NCBI GenBank assembly: GCA_021234155.1
Contig: JAJEKV010000073.1
Coordinates: 4,498,001-4,562,000, forward strand
Origin: Isoetes taiwanensis
Taxonomy: Eukaryota; Streptophyta; Lycopodiopsida; Isoetales; Isoetaceae
DNA: 64,000 nucleotides
Direction of reading: 5' to 3'
Shown here: one piece after another, positions 1-11,363 of the stretch
Layout of the letters: each line of letters begins with the position of its first letter
Position numbering within the stretch: position 1 is the stretch's first letter
Made by a program: the position numbers and the translations under genes
The notes under the pieces: generated by a model
What the model was told of the DNA's origin: nothing
Seen by the model: the letters and a program-made list of their open reading frames with translations, nothing else
The model's database searches: none

Positions 1-1650
1 GGGGCTCCATCTCATAATATAGAAATCATTGTTGCTTATTTTGCCCAATTTCTTTTTTAGAATGTGAGAAACGCTAAAATTATCTTTGCACAAGATTTGA
101 AAAGTCCTGTCATCGATCTTGAGCAAAGATAGAATAGGAATTCTCTGAGTCTTGGTAATCCAAAATTTAACTTCTCCTATGGAAGGGCAATTGATAGGAA
201 AGTGGATGATCAGACCTCTTTCAGAGTAAAGGTTAACAGTGGAAGAATCTTGGATACCCGAGAGATCAATATAATCCGAATTAGCTTTGGGTGTGTCAGA
301 TGGGTTATCACAAGAAACCACATTAAGCAAAGCATTTTTATAAGAAGGAAGAATTTGACCTTTAGCTTTGTCGCTTTTGCCAAGAATAGGAATCCGGTTG
401 CTGACATTCTGATCACCAACAATGGTACTTGCCTTGCCAAACCCAGATGTATTTGTACTTCTGCAGTTCTTGCATTCGCATTGGTTCGTCTCCAAAGGGT
501 TGAAGTAGCCATTTGAGTCTCTTATTTCACATGCACTGGTATCCTTCTTGAGTTTGGTATGGAAAATCCCATACTCCTGAGAGACGTCCTCTAGGAACAG
601 GTCCGCACCAAATGGGAGCTTGCTTTTGGCCTGCTTTCGGTGCATTTCTATGACTCTGTCATCAGCTTCTTTCCATCTCTTGATCAGTTTTATCGAAGCC
701 TTGGAGTTCTACTTAAGGTTTTTCAAGTCCATAAGCAGGGTTTTCGCTGAATTGAGGAGCTCATTCATAGATTTCTGGAAGATGTTATTTTTAAGGCTGC
801 AACAATCCGATTCAGAGTGACCCTGCTTAACCATTATCTTTTTGCATAGGTTTCTGTCCATTTCTTGAAGTAACTCAAGAAAATTCCAAGCCCAATCACG
901 GTCGTTTGCTCTGCCAGAGGCATAATCCTTCTCTAAAGCTTTCATTTTGTCCAAGGTGTCGCAAAGCACTCCGTCCTCCTGAACATCCATGCAAACTGCA
1001 GCAGCTTTTTGCTGATCCTGAATAAAGGTGATGTACATAGTTTTCATCTTTTCCCACACCTTATCTTTCTTATCTTCCAGCCAAAAAATGTTCGTTCATT
1101 CATCATCCTCGATGATTCTAAGGGCTTTTTCTTTATCAATTGGGTTTTTGGAAGGCTCCGAACCATTTTTCTCTTGTCTGTAAGACATTCTTAGTTTTCC
1201 CCCGCAAATCTCCACACTAGAATCTGTAAATCCGTGAAGAACCAGGCCGGTCTGAGGTCGAAGAACTCTGTCCAGTGAAGAATGGGCTCAATTCCGAACC
1301 TTTCCAGTACCGAAATTTGAAAGAGATTTCTTGAAAATCTACCTAAGGCTAGGTAGCCCGAGTTATGGGCTGAAACTCTTAAAGAACCTACTCTATCGAA
1401 ACAGAGAATACTCAGATAATGACTGCTAAAAGCTGATCTGCTGAATCCAATCCTTGTTCTGGAATTGTACGACTGAACAATTAAGCTATCTAATGCTGCT
1501 ACTGTCACATCAAAGCCATTGGGGATCTCCGGGAAGCCCAGACCCTGGAGAACAGCCTCCAAGAAGGCCTCATCCACTGGGTCCGATATTCGCACGGAGT
1601 TCGAGGCGCCAAAGCGAGCGCCCAACGTTCATCTCTCCTCCACAAGTTTC
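1..1650 (-). pseudogene. LINE ORF1 relic, running off the left edge
   Basis: Read on the minus strand, three long open stretches (about 1625-1191, 1059-709 and 512-210) plus the last 200 bases can be chained across stops and frame changes into one protein-like series. The final part (about 200 to 1) ends in a pattern like 'FQILCKDNFSV...IMRWSP', which resembles the DUF4283 nucleic-acid-binding domain of plant L1 ORF1 proteins. A segment near 480-430 has closely spaced cysteines. The N-terminal third is not like the ORF1 N terminus of the L1 at 8.9 kb, so it may be another LINE lineage. Downstream CCHC and endonuclease parts would lie outside the window. The frame breaks suggest it is dead. 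It could instead be a host gene fragment, because the DUF4283 match rests on a short stretch. Confidence 0.45.
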
Positions 1651-1982
1651 TATTTTTCATTCAATGCTGCATTGCATTTAACATGATATTGAGGTTATTT
1701 CTTCTACTGACATTAGGCATGCATATTTGTTTAATGGGCCTTTGAGTAACCGAGGTCCGATTCTTGGAGGCCTTTAGCCCTTACATAACCATTATATATT
1801 CTAATAATTGTTATATGATTTGTTTTGTCATATTATTATTATGATCATCATAGTTAAATATGTGTTATGGTTGTTTTTTACCAAGCTTCTTAGTAATTAA
1901 GTCTACATGCATATATGCCATCCTTAGGCCCGAAGGCCTTTATTAGGGCCCGAAGGGCCTAAATTTTTTTCTAATATAAGAA

Positions 1983-2444
1983 CCAACACATCACTATTAT
2001 TAACATTAATTAACACAAACCATTACATCCAACACATTTAAATTAAAATCCCCCTGAAACCCCCTTTGGTTTGGGTGCATATTCACACGGGGGGTTACGT
2101 AGGGCAGCGAGAGCTATCGGATGGGCATATTTCCCTTTTATTCCTCGATCTGGACCGTACATAGCAATCCTCGTTTGTGGGGTATGCCTGTACAAGTTTT
2201 TATACAAGTTTTTATATCAATATACAAAAATTTGTACAGGCATACCCCACAAATGAGGATCGCTATGTACGGTCCAGATGGAGGAATAAAGGGCAAATAT
2301 GCCCATCTGACATCTCTCGGTGCCCGGAGTAACCCCCCGTATGAATAGCACCCAAACCAACGGGGGTTTCAGGGGGATTTTAATTTTTTAATTCTTGGAT
2401 GTAATGGTTTGTGTTAATTAATGTTAATGGTAGTCATTTGTTGG
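1983..2444. mobile_element. Foldback / MITE-like hairpin element
   Basis: Two arms of about 210 bases are near-perfect inverted copies around a short AT-rich centre at about 2206-2232. The left arm starts CCAACACATCACTATTATTA and the right arm ends with the matching complement of CCAACAAATGACTACCATTA. Both arms carry the recognisable blocks CCCCCTGAAACCCCC, GGATGGGCATATTT-like and GTGGGGTATGCCTGTACAA. No coding sequence is present, and the open frames inside are by-products of the palindrome. It fits a non-autonomous foldback or MITE element. A clear target duplication was not found. Confidence 0.8.
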
Positions 2445-3279
2445 TTGTTGGTTAGTCTGAAAATGAGTGAGATGGTACTGATATTCAAAATTTTGTTCAA
2501 AGCCCAAACACTCCTAATATTCTTGAAATTGGTATTCCATCCAACCATGGGCACTTCCCTTTTTTAAATTCAAAAACTGCCAAACCTAGATCAACAACAA
2601 TCATAGTAATCTCTACTAATAGACATTGCTCTTTAGAAATGATGGGAGGGATCATATACAGAATTGTGTCTCGCATTTCTGACTGAAAGAGAATATGGCT
2701 CTTAGCGAAAGATGCCTAAGAATGATGATGCAGGTGTTGCTTGAGATCTACCAGCTGTGAGAGTATAGAGCCATCCGACAGATGCAATGATGACATGGCT
2801 GATGTCATGCGACACCGCATAGCTACATGAAAGAAGAAGCCAGTACAACGATCTCCATTACAGAACCTGTGCAAACTTGCTTTAATCCTTGCCTGTTGGA
2901 TCTGGCCCTATTCTAAAGCTTGAACTTGTGCTAATATGTCATGCTAAGATCTGAGAGAAGATCCTGCAGAGAAAGGAGAAGATCCTGATACAAGATATCC
3001 AACAAAACGCAATTTGTTGATGCGAACTGTTGGCCCCACTATTTTCCAAAAGATTTGACTGCTGCGAGTGCATCCATTATGTCGGTCATCCCTCGATGTC
3101 GGTTAAAGGTAACTATCTAAATGCCCCTGCAAGCTTCTTGAAAATTTGCGTCCTTCAAGAATTTTACATTCAAGTGAAAGCACGTTTGTCCGGACGATGT
3201 TGCAGCAAAGGCTCATCTAAAAACAATTGTGGATGATTATCTGTAGCTCAATGTTCTTCTATAGAATGGCCTCATTATT
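2445..3279. other. Intergenic stretch, no gene seen
   Basis: AT-rich sequence without a convincing exon, terminal repeat or RNA gene. It separates the foldback element from the LINE relic that follows. Confidence 0.5.
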
Positions 3280-5690
3280 CAATCAGAACATTACCTCTTT
3301 TCTTCAGAGCCAAATACTTTGAAATTTTTGCTGCTCCTAGTCCCTGCAATATGTCAAGTGTGGATATCAAGAAGGATATAGATTTGGTCAATCTGATAGA
3401 CTCTATCATTCCTAATGATGGTCCCTCTATGAAAAATTCTATAGCCAACCCTCCTTCTATGGAAGAAGTATACATTACTCTTAAGACTTTTAAGCATTGG
3501 AAATCTCTTAACCGAAATGGTTTCCCTCCTAAATTCTTTTTGCTTTTGAAATGACTTAAAGACTGATTCTATGGCCTTCATTAATGGTTTTTGATCCTTT
3601 AACTACTTGCACCCCTCGATCTTAGGTGGTTTTATCTCTGAAATCCCAAAAATGGACAAGCCAACTCATATTATTGATTGAAGACTTATATCTCTGACTA
3701 ATGCCACTTATTGCTCTTTGAGTCATGGAGTTTATGCAGAAAATCATAAGTATGAACCAATCTACTTTTCTACCCAACTGGTTTATTCTAGATAACTATA
3801 TTGTAACTATGGAAGATTTGCATTGGAATAGAATTTCTAATCAGAACTGTGTACTTTTGAAGCGGGACTTTAAGAGAGCTTTTGACACTATCCACTGGGA
3901 CTTTATTCACTATGCCACGATTAATTTGGAGTTCAATGAAAAGATAATTCAATTAATTCTTGGCCTTAACCAAAGAGCCAATTCTATTGTGCTAATCAAT
4001 GGTTTTCCTACTCCTTCTGGCTGCCCTTTAGCTCCCGACTTATGTCTTCTTCTGGCTGAAATCCTGACGAAGGTTGTTGTTTATCACCCAGATCAGATGC
4101 CCGACTCTGGCTCTGCTTTCAATATTTCTCAATATGCTGATGACATTTTTTTCTTCTTGAAAAAGGATGACTCAAACATAACCTTCTTTCTTAAGATTCT
4201 AAGTGATTTCAGTGCTGCCTCGGTTGTCTCTCTCAATCTTTCCAAAAGCCTGATTATCGGAGATATTTCTGAGCAGGACGCTGCCGCAATAAAGATCATT
4301 TCCACATCTCAAGCTACTAAATTGCTAGGCATGCCATTGTCTCTAAATATGAACCTCGATGGGCTTTGATTACCTATAGTTGATAAAATTCATGCCAAGC
4401 TAAATAATTATAAAAATTGTCTCTCGTTGGCTGGCAGAATTACTATTGCAAATACTGTCCGGGAAAATTCTCATATCTACTTTTCATCTGCCTCAGTGGC
4501 TCCTGCTATAATTTATTAGCATATTGAAAGAATTATCAGGAAATTTATCTGGAGTGGTCAACACCTAATGAATTATAGCTCTATGTAAGAATCTTCAAAT
4601 GCAAGCTCAGACTCTAGCTTTAGCTGGTCATTCTACTACTGCTTGTGCTTTTATAGATTACTGGATTTCTAAGAGTAGACTTTCTGGTCACTCTTCTGTG
4701 CATCATCAGCTTCCTAATTCTGCTTTTTATGAGATGCTACCTGCAGCAAATATCTCTTCCTTGATGAGGAATGTTCTTAAGGCTTGGAACAATGTTAGAA
4801 ATTCTTTCGCTTTCATTACTGAAGATAAGATTCACTTGTCTATGCCTATTTTCTAGTTACTTCTACTTAAGGATAATCTTCATCATGTTCTTGCCCTCAA
4901 GCGTCCCCAGATTTATAAAAAATAGACCTTTTGTGGCCTCAACGTTCTAGGTGATTTATGGGTCAATAATAAATGGACTACTTGTCGGCTTTGAAATCCA
5001 AGACTAGAGGTACTGGGACAGATAGAGCTATCTAACTTCATATTAAAAGGGTTATTGGCAATAAAGTTCCCTTAACATGTCATAATTCTATCCTTGACCG
5101 ATGTCTCAAGAATAAGCTAAAGTATAAAGTTTCCTTGGTTTATGACTGCCTTAATAGTGTTGTCTATTCTGCTATTCTTGCTAAAATCAATTGACTCTTG
5201 AAATCTAGATGAAATGCAGGTGAAAAATCTTCTCAAAAAGGTCTGGGACTCTTATGTCACTAGAAAGGTCTCCTATTTTATTTGGCTTATTGCTAATAGG
5301 AGTGTTCCTTGTCTTAGACTTTATACCAAGAGAGATCCTATTTTATCTGCAGATTGTTCTCTGAATCGTAATAATCAGTAAAGCATATCTCATATTTTCT
5401 TTTGCCTCGGGCTGCTTCCATTCTGGACTTGGTTTGACCATCATTTTGGCTTTCATGACAGAAGTACCATTATTAAATTTCTTCAGGGTGCAAATTCCTT
5501 AGATACTGCTTTCATTTTTCTGGCTCTATGGAATATTAAGTCTAGATATAGGTGTTAATTCTCTACCACTTGGATAAAACTGCATTTGCAATATGATATT
5601 GAGTTCTGTGCAACTGTTCACATAAATAAATATGTTGACAATTATGACAGAAAAATGGGATCAACATGGCAGTCTCATTGGGTATCATAA
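3280..5690 (+). pseudogene. Decayed L1-type LINE ORF2 (reverse transcriptase to C terminus)
   Basis: Pieces in changing frames line up in order with the ORF2 of the LINE at 54.7 kb. They are the pre-RT segment (3290-3550), RT fingers and palm (3725-4369, including 'LKRDFKRAFDTIHWDF', 'GCPLAPDL' and 'SQYADDIFFFL'), the connection region (4380-4860) and the zf-RVT-like C-terminal part (5200-5680, ending 'NYDRKMGS'). The YADD catalytic motif survives. The segment before GCPLAP lacks the conserved GVRQ stretch, so there is a small in-frame deletion. Many stops and frameshifts make it non-functional. Neither an endonuclease domain nor a poly(A) tail was found, so it is truncated at both ends. Confidence 0.85.
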
Positions 5691-6888
5691 ACTTTTTAAG
5701 AGCCTGGGTTTAAGAGCTCATAATTCGTATTGTAAGCCTTTCAATGTCCCAGTAGTGGATGGCTAAGGGTGCTTTCCCATGGGACAAAAAACTGGAGGTT
5801 TTTTGAGGTCAAGTACAAAGCTCCAGCGTTCCCTTGAGAACCTTACCTTGCGCGATTCAGGTCTGGGACCTGAGTCCCAAGTATTCTCAACGCAATTCTA
5901 AGCCTCGGGTTTTTTTTTACCTTGGTACGGTTTTTTCAGGTCGACAATTTACGGGAAACCACCCTAAATGGGAAACCCAAAGACCTACTATCCAACTAAA
6001 CTCAACCTTTGTGCCACAACCATTTGGTGTCCCCAGGCCAGAGTGTCAACACCCATGTCTCCGGCTAATTGAGGAGGTTTCATTAACCCCCAAGGTGAGG
6101 CATATTGGATGTGATCTAAAAGTCGTATAAAGGGTCCTAAAGGAATGCTAATTTAGGAGTATACTAATACTGAACAAGCAAGATGTACAACTATATATTG
6201 TTTACAATGCATGGGGTGCAATTATGTTTTCCTCTTGGGGTGAATTGACGTCCATGCATGACAACATGGGGTGCAATTATGTTTTCCTCTTGGGGTGAAT
6301 TGACGTCCATGACAACATCATCAAAACACGGAATGCGATGTGAAGAATCGGAATAGGTGATTAGATTACCATGGTTGCATTAGAAGAGCATTGTGTTATT
6401 CAATCCTGCCTTTGTCCACAATGCAACCAAAGGATTTAACTAATATGTTAATCTAACATAAAGCCAACATGTTTAACTCCATTAAGACATTAAGTTTACC
6501 TTTTTTAACTTTTTTTGGGGAAAACATGGGGGTTGCAAAGGAGAAATAGGCCTATATATAAGACATAACATTGAGTTTGCACCATATATTTTTATATCTT
6601 TTAGCCTATACCATCTCAAAGACTTTTCGTACAATCTCACCTTCAAGGAAGCACAATGCCCCGAACTTTAAACATCAATTTGCACAAGAATATGCCTTTG
6701 ATAGCGAAAAAGTTGGTATGCAAGAGATGAAAAAAGGGATCGGGACTTTTTGATCATTTGTCGTCTAAAAGAGAAAAGGAGTTCATTCCAAATAGGAAAG
6801 GCAAAATTGAAAAGACACCAGAAATTATAGACGAATCCGACACAAAAAAAAAACTGCTAGATTCTTTGGCAATAATTACAAGGAAGAA
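5691..6888. other. Intergenic stretch with a local duplication
   Basis: No gene recognised. The only structured element is the 55-base tandem duplication at 6210-6319, listed separately. Short open frames at 6571-6943 have no recognisable content. Confidence 0.4.
6210..6319. repeat. 55-bp tandem duplication
   Basis: The block beginning CATGGGGTGCAATTATGTTT occurs at 6210 and again at 6265. The two copies are identical over about 47 bases, followed by CATGACAACAT-type joins. The identity suggests a recent slippage or end-joining event. Confidence 0.9.
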
Positions 6889-7362
6889 TCATTTAGATCT
6901 ATTGGGCGAAAAACAAACGAAACTGAGGAGCCCTGCTTTGTAAGGAAGGTAAGTCGTTCGTCTGGACATGGCAGCAGCTTTGGAGAGGCCTTTTTTTGGG
7001 TTGCCACTAATGGGAAATTTGTGGCGAATGTTCTGAGCCCTCCATGTTTCCACTTCAGTGCTCAGGTTGAAGAGCTCTGTCAAAGAAGGCTCCGACTTTC
7101 TGTGTCTGGATTTGCTCTCACTCTTATTAATCAACTCTTTCTTACTCAACGACCTTGTAGCCTCTAACGCGCTTCTGCTTTCCCTACAAGGAGAAAGCGG
7201 ATCCTGCCTGAACAATTCTGCCAAAGAGATAGTGGTCGGATTGGCATCTGTGTCTGGAAATCCTGCTGCCATACCCATTTGCTCCAGCTTTAATTCCCAC
7301 GCATTGACAGCTCCTAGGATTGGAAGCAAAGCAACTATGGCCTCACCAATGGATAAAGGCAA
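6889..7362 (-). CDS. Unrecognised exon-like open frame
   Basis: A 157-codon open stretch on the minus strand, more coding-like than its surroundings: charged, Ser-rich, with segments such as 'SLAELFRQDPLSPCRESR' and 'SLTELFNLSTEVETWRAQ'. No ATG opens it: the first codon is TTG and the first internal ATG is about 30 codons in. It may therefore be an internal exon or a decayed copy. There is no known domain. The plus strand is also open at 7058-7435, which weakens the case. Treat it as a candidate only. Confidence 0.25.
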   Translation of the reverse strand: MPLSIGEAIVALLPILGAVNAWELKLEQMGMAAGFPDTDANPTTISLAELFRQDPLSPCRESRSALEATRSLSKKELINKSESKSRHRKSEPSLTELFNLSTEVETWRAQNIRHKFPISGNPKKGLSKAAAMSRRTTYLPYKAGLLSFVCFSPNRSK

Positions 7363-8483
7363 AAGGAAAGAAAAATTGGTGGTGCTTTTGCAGATGGATG
7401 CTGCGCAACAGCTGTTTCGTACGCTAGCATACTAGTAAGAAATTAGGAGTTGAATGCGCTATAGTTTCTCCACCATCCATATTTAATTCACTTTAGTTAA
7501 GCCGCAGCTTCGTCATGCTGGGCCGTAGAACCTTCTTTTAAAATAGCCACTCGCACTCATTCTCTACTTTGTGTCAGCAAGCGGAGAATGTCCGCTTTTT
7601 TTATTCAAATGTCTTTTTTACATGCGGTAGTCTTTGTCTGCCAGTTGCGCTAATTCAGGATTATCGCAAAATGAAGAGGCCTAATTTTCGCCTAAATTAA
7701 GTGGCCTAATCTCACGTCCACCAGAAATATTTTTGACATAATTTTAAAGTGTTAAGAGTTCAGTTTCTAGCACTAAATTTTGTATTCAACAATCAAAATT
7801 CTTGCAGCAGATTATATGGAAATGCCTTGAGTATATTTCAAAGTTCACAAATGTAAAATTTACAGTTCCAAAACTCCAGTATATTCAAAATTCACACATG
7901 CAGAGCATTCACTTCATAATTCATGAGATAGAGATTCAGAAAATGCAAAATATAGAGAAGATTCACAAGCTATCTCATCGTTCCTTTATGACGATTGCAG
8001 AAATCAGATTTAACAACTAATTCACGATGCCAAAGTTAAAAGTGCACTATATAAAATGTCCAGAATTGCTCATAAAAGGTGTATGAACTATCCAAGTGCT
8101 CGTGCACTCTCAAGACATTCCAAAATAAGTTTCTTATAAAATTCATGATCATACTCGTCCTCCACCAAGTCAGAACTGTATAGCTAGAGTTACGTCTAAA
8201 CTACCATATGCAACATTGCTAACTATCTGCCTAGTTCCATCACTCCTAAGAAGCTGACTAGTGTTATCAATGACAAGAACCTGTTGCACATCATCTGACT
8301 GACAGTCTGCACGAGAACTTGGAGCTATATGTGGGACATTCTCCTACTAAACAAGAAAGTCTGCAAGTTATAACAATGTTAAAGATGATACCTTGACAGG
8401 TACACTCTTGTCCAACTCACCAAGCGCAACCCTAGAACCATTGCCAGTAAGTCGATTCTTAGAAATCTCATCTGCAAATTATA
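7363..8483. other. Intergenic stretch, no gene seen
   Basis: AT-rich. Short open frames such as 7802-8020 have no codon bias or motif. No terminal repeats were noticed. Confidence 0.4.
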
Positions 8484-8605
8484 AAATAAATGAATGAATG
8501 TACTTTTACCGTCTACGGAAACTAATTGGCCTATGGGACCCAATCAAAGAGAATATCAAGCGTATTACTGTCAGAATTAAAAGACCTTTGCGAGGAAAGG
8601 ATGCC
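8484..8605 (-). mobile_element. Short 3'-end copy of the GC-rich LINE family (tail (CATT)n)
   Basis: Read on the minus strand it matches the 3' end of the LINE at 29.95-33.13 kb: a TTAATTCTGACAGTAATACG-like block, then GGGTCCCATAGGCCAATTAG, then the CGTAGACGGTAAAAGTAC end. This is followed by a tail of CATT/TTTA units (8484-8501). The body is only about 100 bases. It is either a heavily 5'-truncated LINE or a SINE with a shared tail. Confidence 0.75.
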
Positions 8606-8873
8606 AAATAGTAAAAGTCCATGTCAGCAAGAATGCTAAGCAAATAAGATTCAGATTTTTTAAAGTTTGTGTTTGTTCCTATAGTGTTCATAAAGCATAA
8701 AGCTTCGTCCTTTCTAACTATTTATGGATCTTCTAAATAGCCATGAACTATCTGGAGTTAAATCTACACCCCAAAGCATTTCTATTCTTATGATTGTGCC
8801 ACAGCTCCACTGGCAAAACCTGAAAGTTGATGACGCTGAATATTATTGGAGAGAAGTTGCCTTAGGCCTAAAT
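8606..8873. other. Left flank of the L1 insertion
   Basis: Pre-insertion host DNA. The plus strand from about 8785 is open and reads like 'LHWQNLKVDDAEYYWREVAL' up to the insertion point, which is suggestive of an exon but not identified. Confidence 0.25.
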
Positions 8874-8925
8874 GAGATTGGACGGCGCCTGGGCGGGAAG
8901 AACAGCGCCTACCATACCCTAAGCC

Positions 8926-11363
8926 ATGAAGTTCTTCACGGTTCTGATCCAGGGAGAGCGATTCTCTTGTGGATGGCTTGAAGGAGAAGGAGCACGACTA
9001 TGGGAGAGTCTGGTGTATAATAGATTCTTCCCTGAAGAGCTATTTTCTCCAATCTTTTCTTTAGTGCCTCAATCTGAGGTGTTGCTTCTTGAATCGTGGC
9101 TAGGTGAATTTATAGGTGATAGAAATGCTAGTGCAGCGGGTATCTTCCACACACATTGTTCTTGGACTGATAGTAAAATTGTGGTGAAGGTTTACAGTTA
9201 GGTCTCTGGTTTTCAGTGGGTTTAGGTGGTAGTTTGAAAAGTGGGATAGTAAGATCAGAAAAAATAATAAAAAATCAGTTGTCTGGGACAGGGGTTAGTA
9301 TGTCGGGTGATATGCAGCAGAAAGGGCAGGAGGGTCAGTTCTTGGGAAATGTGCAAATGATGGCAGACCATATGGAAAAGGGAAAGACAGGGACGAGGGG
9401 AATAATGAAAAATTGAAGCCAAGGCGAGAGGAATTGATAGATTTGATCCGGCACCCTTAGTAAAAGGGTACGATCAAATTAGGGAAATTACGAACCATTT
9501 GGCAAAAGAATAGAGAAGGGTGAGAAGGTGAAGGAGTTCATTGTGTTGGGGGATTTTCTCACGCCGATCTCGGATATGGTGAATACAAGACGGCTTCTTG
9601 AGTTGGTACTGCGCAGAGGCAAAAGGAAGCGATCGACCAAATTTTGGAGTATGCAAATCGAGGTTGGGAAGGCGTCGCGAAAAGGAGTCTGGCTTGATTA
9701 AAGAGCCGGTATTTGTGGGTAAGCCTCTTAGGAATGCTGCAAGTAGAAAGTAAGCTCAAGTTTTTAAAGTCCGGAGGTCCGATAGGTCAGTATTAGGTCA
9801 TGAGGGAGTAAGATTGCAAAGATATTAAAGGGGAAATAGAAAAAATGGATTGTGGGGTCGCTATCAACAAGTGTCTATTGGATAGATTTCCCTTTTTTTA
9901 TGGTGGAATGCGGGAATAGTCAAAGCGACTTCCTTTCTCTAAAAGCGGGGCACCATTTGAAGGCCAACACTCAATTCTTCTTCCGAAATGGTACCCGACA
10001 TTTGATCCTCAAGGCTTTTTTTTAACTATTCCATCCGGCATGGACTTCCTTACAAGGGCTAAACCCCATGTCTTTGGAATGAACAATCTCTTCAAACACT
10101 TTTCCAACAAACCGTAACGTTATCAGTTGGGAAATTTCTCAGGACAAAGCTCCGAGAGTTTGGGCCCAAATAGATATTCTTAAGCCAATCCCGGAAGCCA
10201 TTGACTTTATGGACTACTTCGGTAAGCCAAGTCACTGAAATTGGCATGGCAAGGTCTTCCTCAGCCGTGTTCTGCCTGTGGAATTAGATTGCATGGCGAG
10301 AAAGTTTGTCGAGGGGAACGAGAACCTCCAAAGGAACAGACTGTAGAAAGGCAGAAAGAGGGTGTTTGGATCACTCCTAACAGAGGAAGAAATGATAGAC
10401 AGAACAAGAATGGAAGTGAGAAAAGAAAAAGAAAGGAGGCAGAAAATTAAAGAAGACATGGAGAAGGAGAAGGCAAGGGTGGAATCCGGTAGACAAATGG
10501 AGAGGAAAATGAGAAGTGAATGGAAAAAAAAGGTGCAATTTCAAGAGGACTCTGCCAAGGTCAAAGTCTTAAATAATCCGGGCTCTAAAGGAAAAGAAAT
10601 AATGAGGGATAAATCGCCAGAAGTGACTAGATCTTTATCTATCAAGATAAAGGATAATGGGATACCTCGGGAGGTAGAGTACTCCTCTTCTGAGGAGTCC
10701 TCTGGGTACAAAGAAAAAGGAGAACCTAGTTCACCCAAGATCCTGTTGGTGTCCCAGGATAAAGGTGCCATTGACTCACCACTCCCAGTTATAGAACTTT
10801 TCCCTAAGGACCCAGTGGTAGGTAGGTCTGATGTGTGTGTGCCAATACACATCACTCCTCCTAATATGGAACCTGAATCAGAAGTGGTAGATGCTCCAGC
10901 AAAAGACTTGTGTCAGGTGGAGTCCCAAACTGAATTTGTTGACCAAAATATTGAACTTACCCAAAGGCTTGTAACTCCAGAAGGCCAGGGAACTGGTTAT
11001 GTTCACACCAGTAGACCTCTAAGCCCAGCTGGCCAAGAGGGGTCGCCAGCTGGCCAGGGAACTTGTTGTGAGCATACCAGGAGAACTTTAAGCCCTTCTG
11101 GCCAAGAATTGGTTAAGGAAAGAGCTGGGGAGTCAGTGGAAAGAGAACTATTCAAGACTCCAGCTGCACAGATTAGAGAATTGAAAGATCCATCATCTAA
11201 ATTGTCGGGTAGGTTTTGGGATGATGAAGATGGTAGTGAAGGTGAAGAAAATGATTTATCCTTTGCTACTCCACTCCCACTTCCCCAAAGCACCAAAAGG
11301 AAGAAAAAGGTCTATACTCCTAGAGCAGATGGGCCTGTTACTAGAAGCACCAAAGTACAATGA
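8926..11363 (+). pseudogene. L1 ORF1 (RNA-binding, CCHC zinc knuckle), frameshifted
   Basis: The start at 8926 opens 'MKFFTVLIQGERFSCGWLEG', which continues to a stop at 9201. Further pieces occupy other frames: 9216-9416, then a DUF4283-like tail near 10100-10230 ('RVWAQIDILKPIPEAIDFMD'), then a CCHC knuckle 'CSACGIRLHGEKVC' at about 10260-10310. A long hydrophilic, charged C-terminal region (10362-11363) is fully open. Plant L1 ORF1 proteins bind element RNA and form the ribonucleoprotein used in target-primed reverse transcription. At least three frame changes and a stop interrupt this copy, so no full ORF1 can be made. Its last stop codon overlaps the ORF2 start as ATGA at 11360-11363. 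Confidence 0.85.

Noticed and set aside
2071-2348. Two small proteins at 2071-2348
   Set aside because: Both frames read through the arms of the foldback element and repeat each other in reverse.
7802-8020. 72-codon open frame as a gene
   Set aside because: AT-rich, low-complexity composition, no splice context and no motif.
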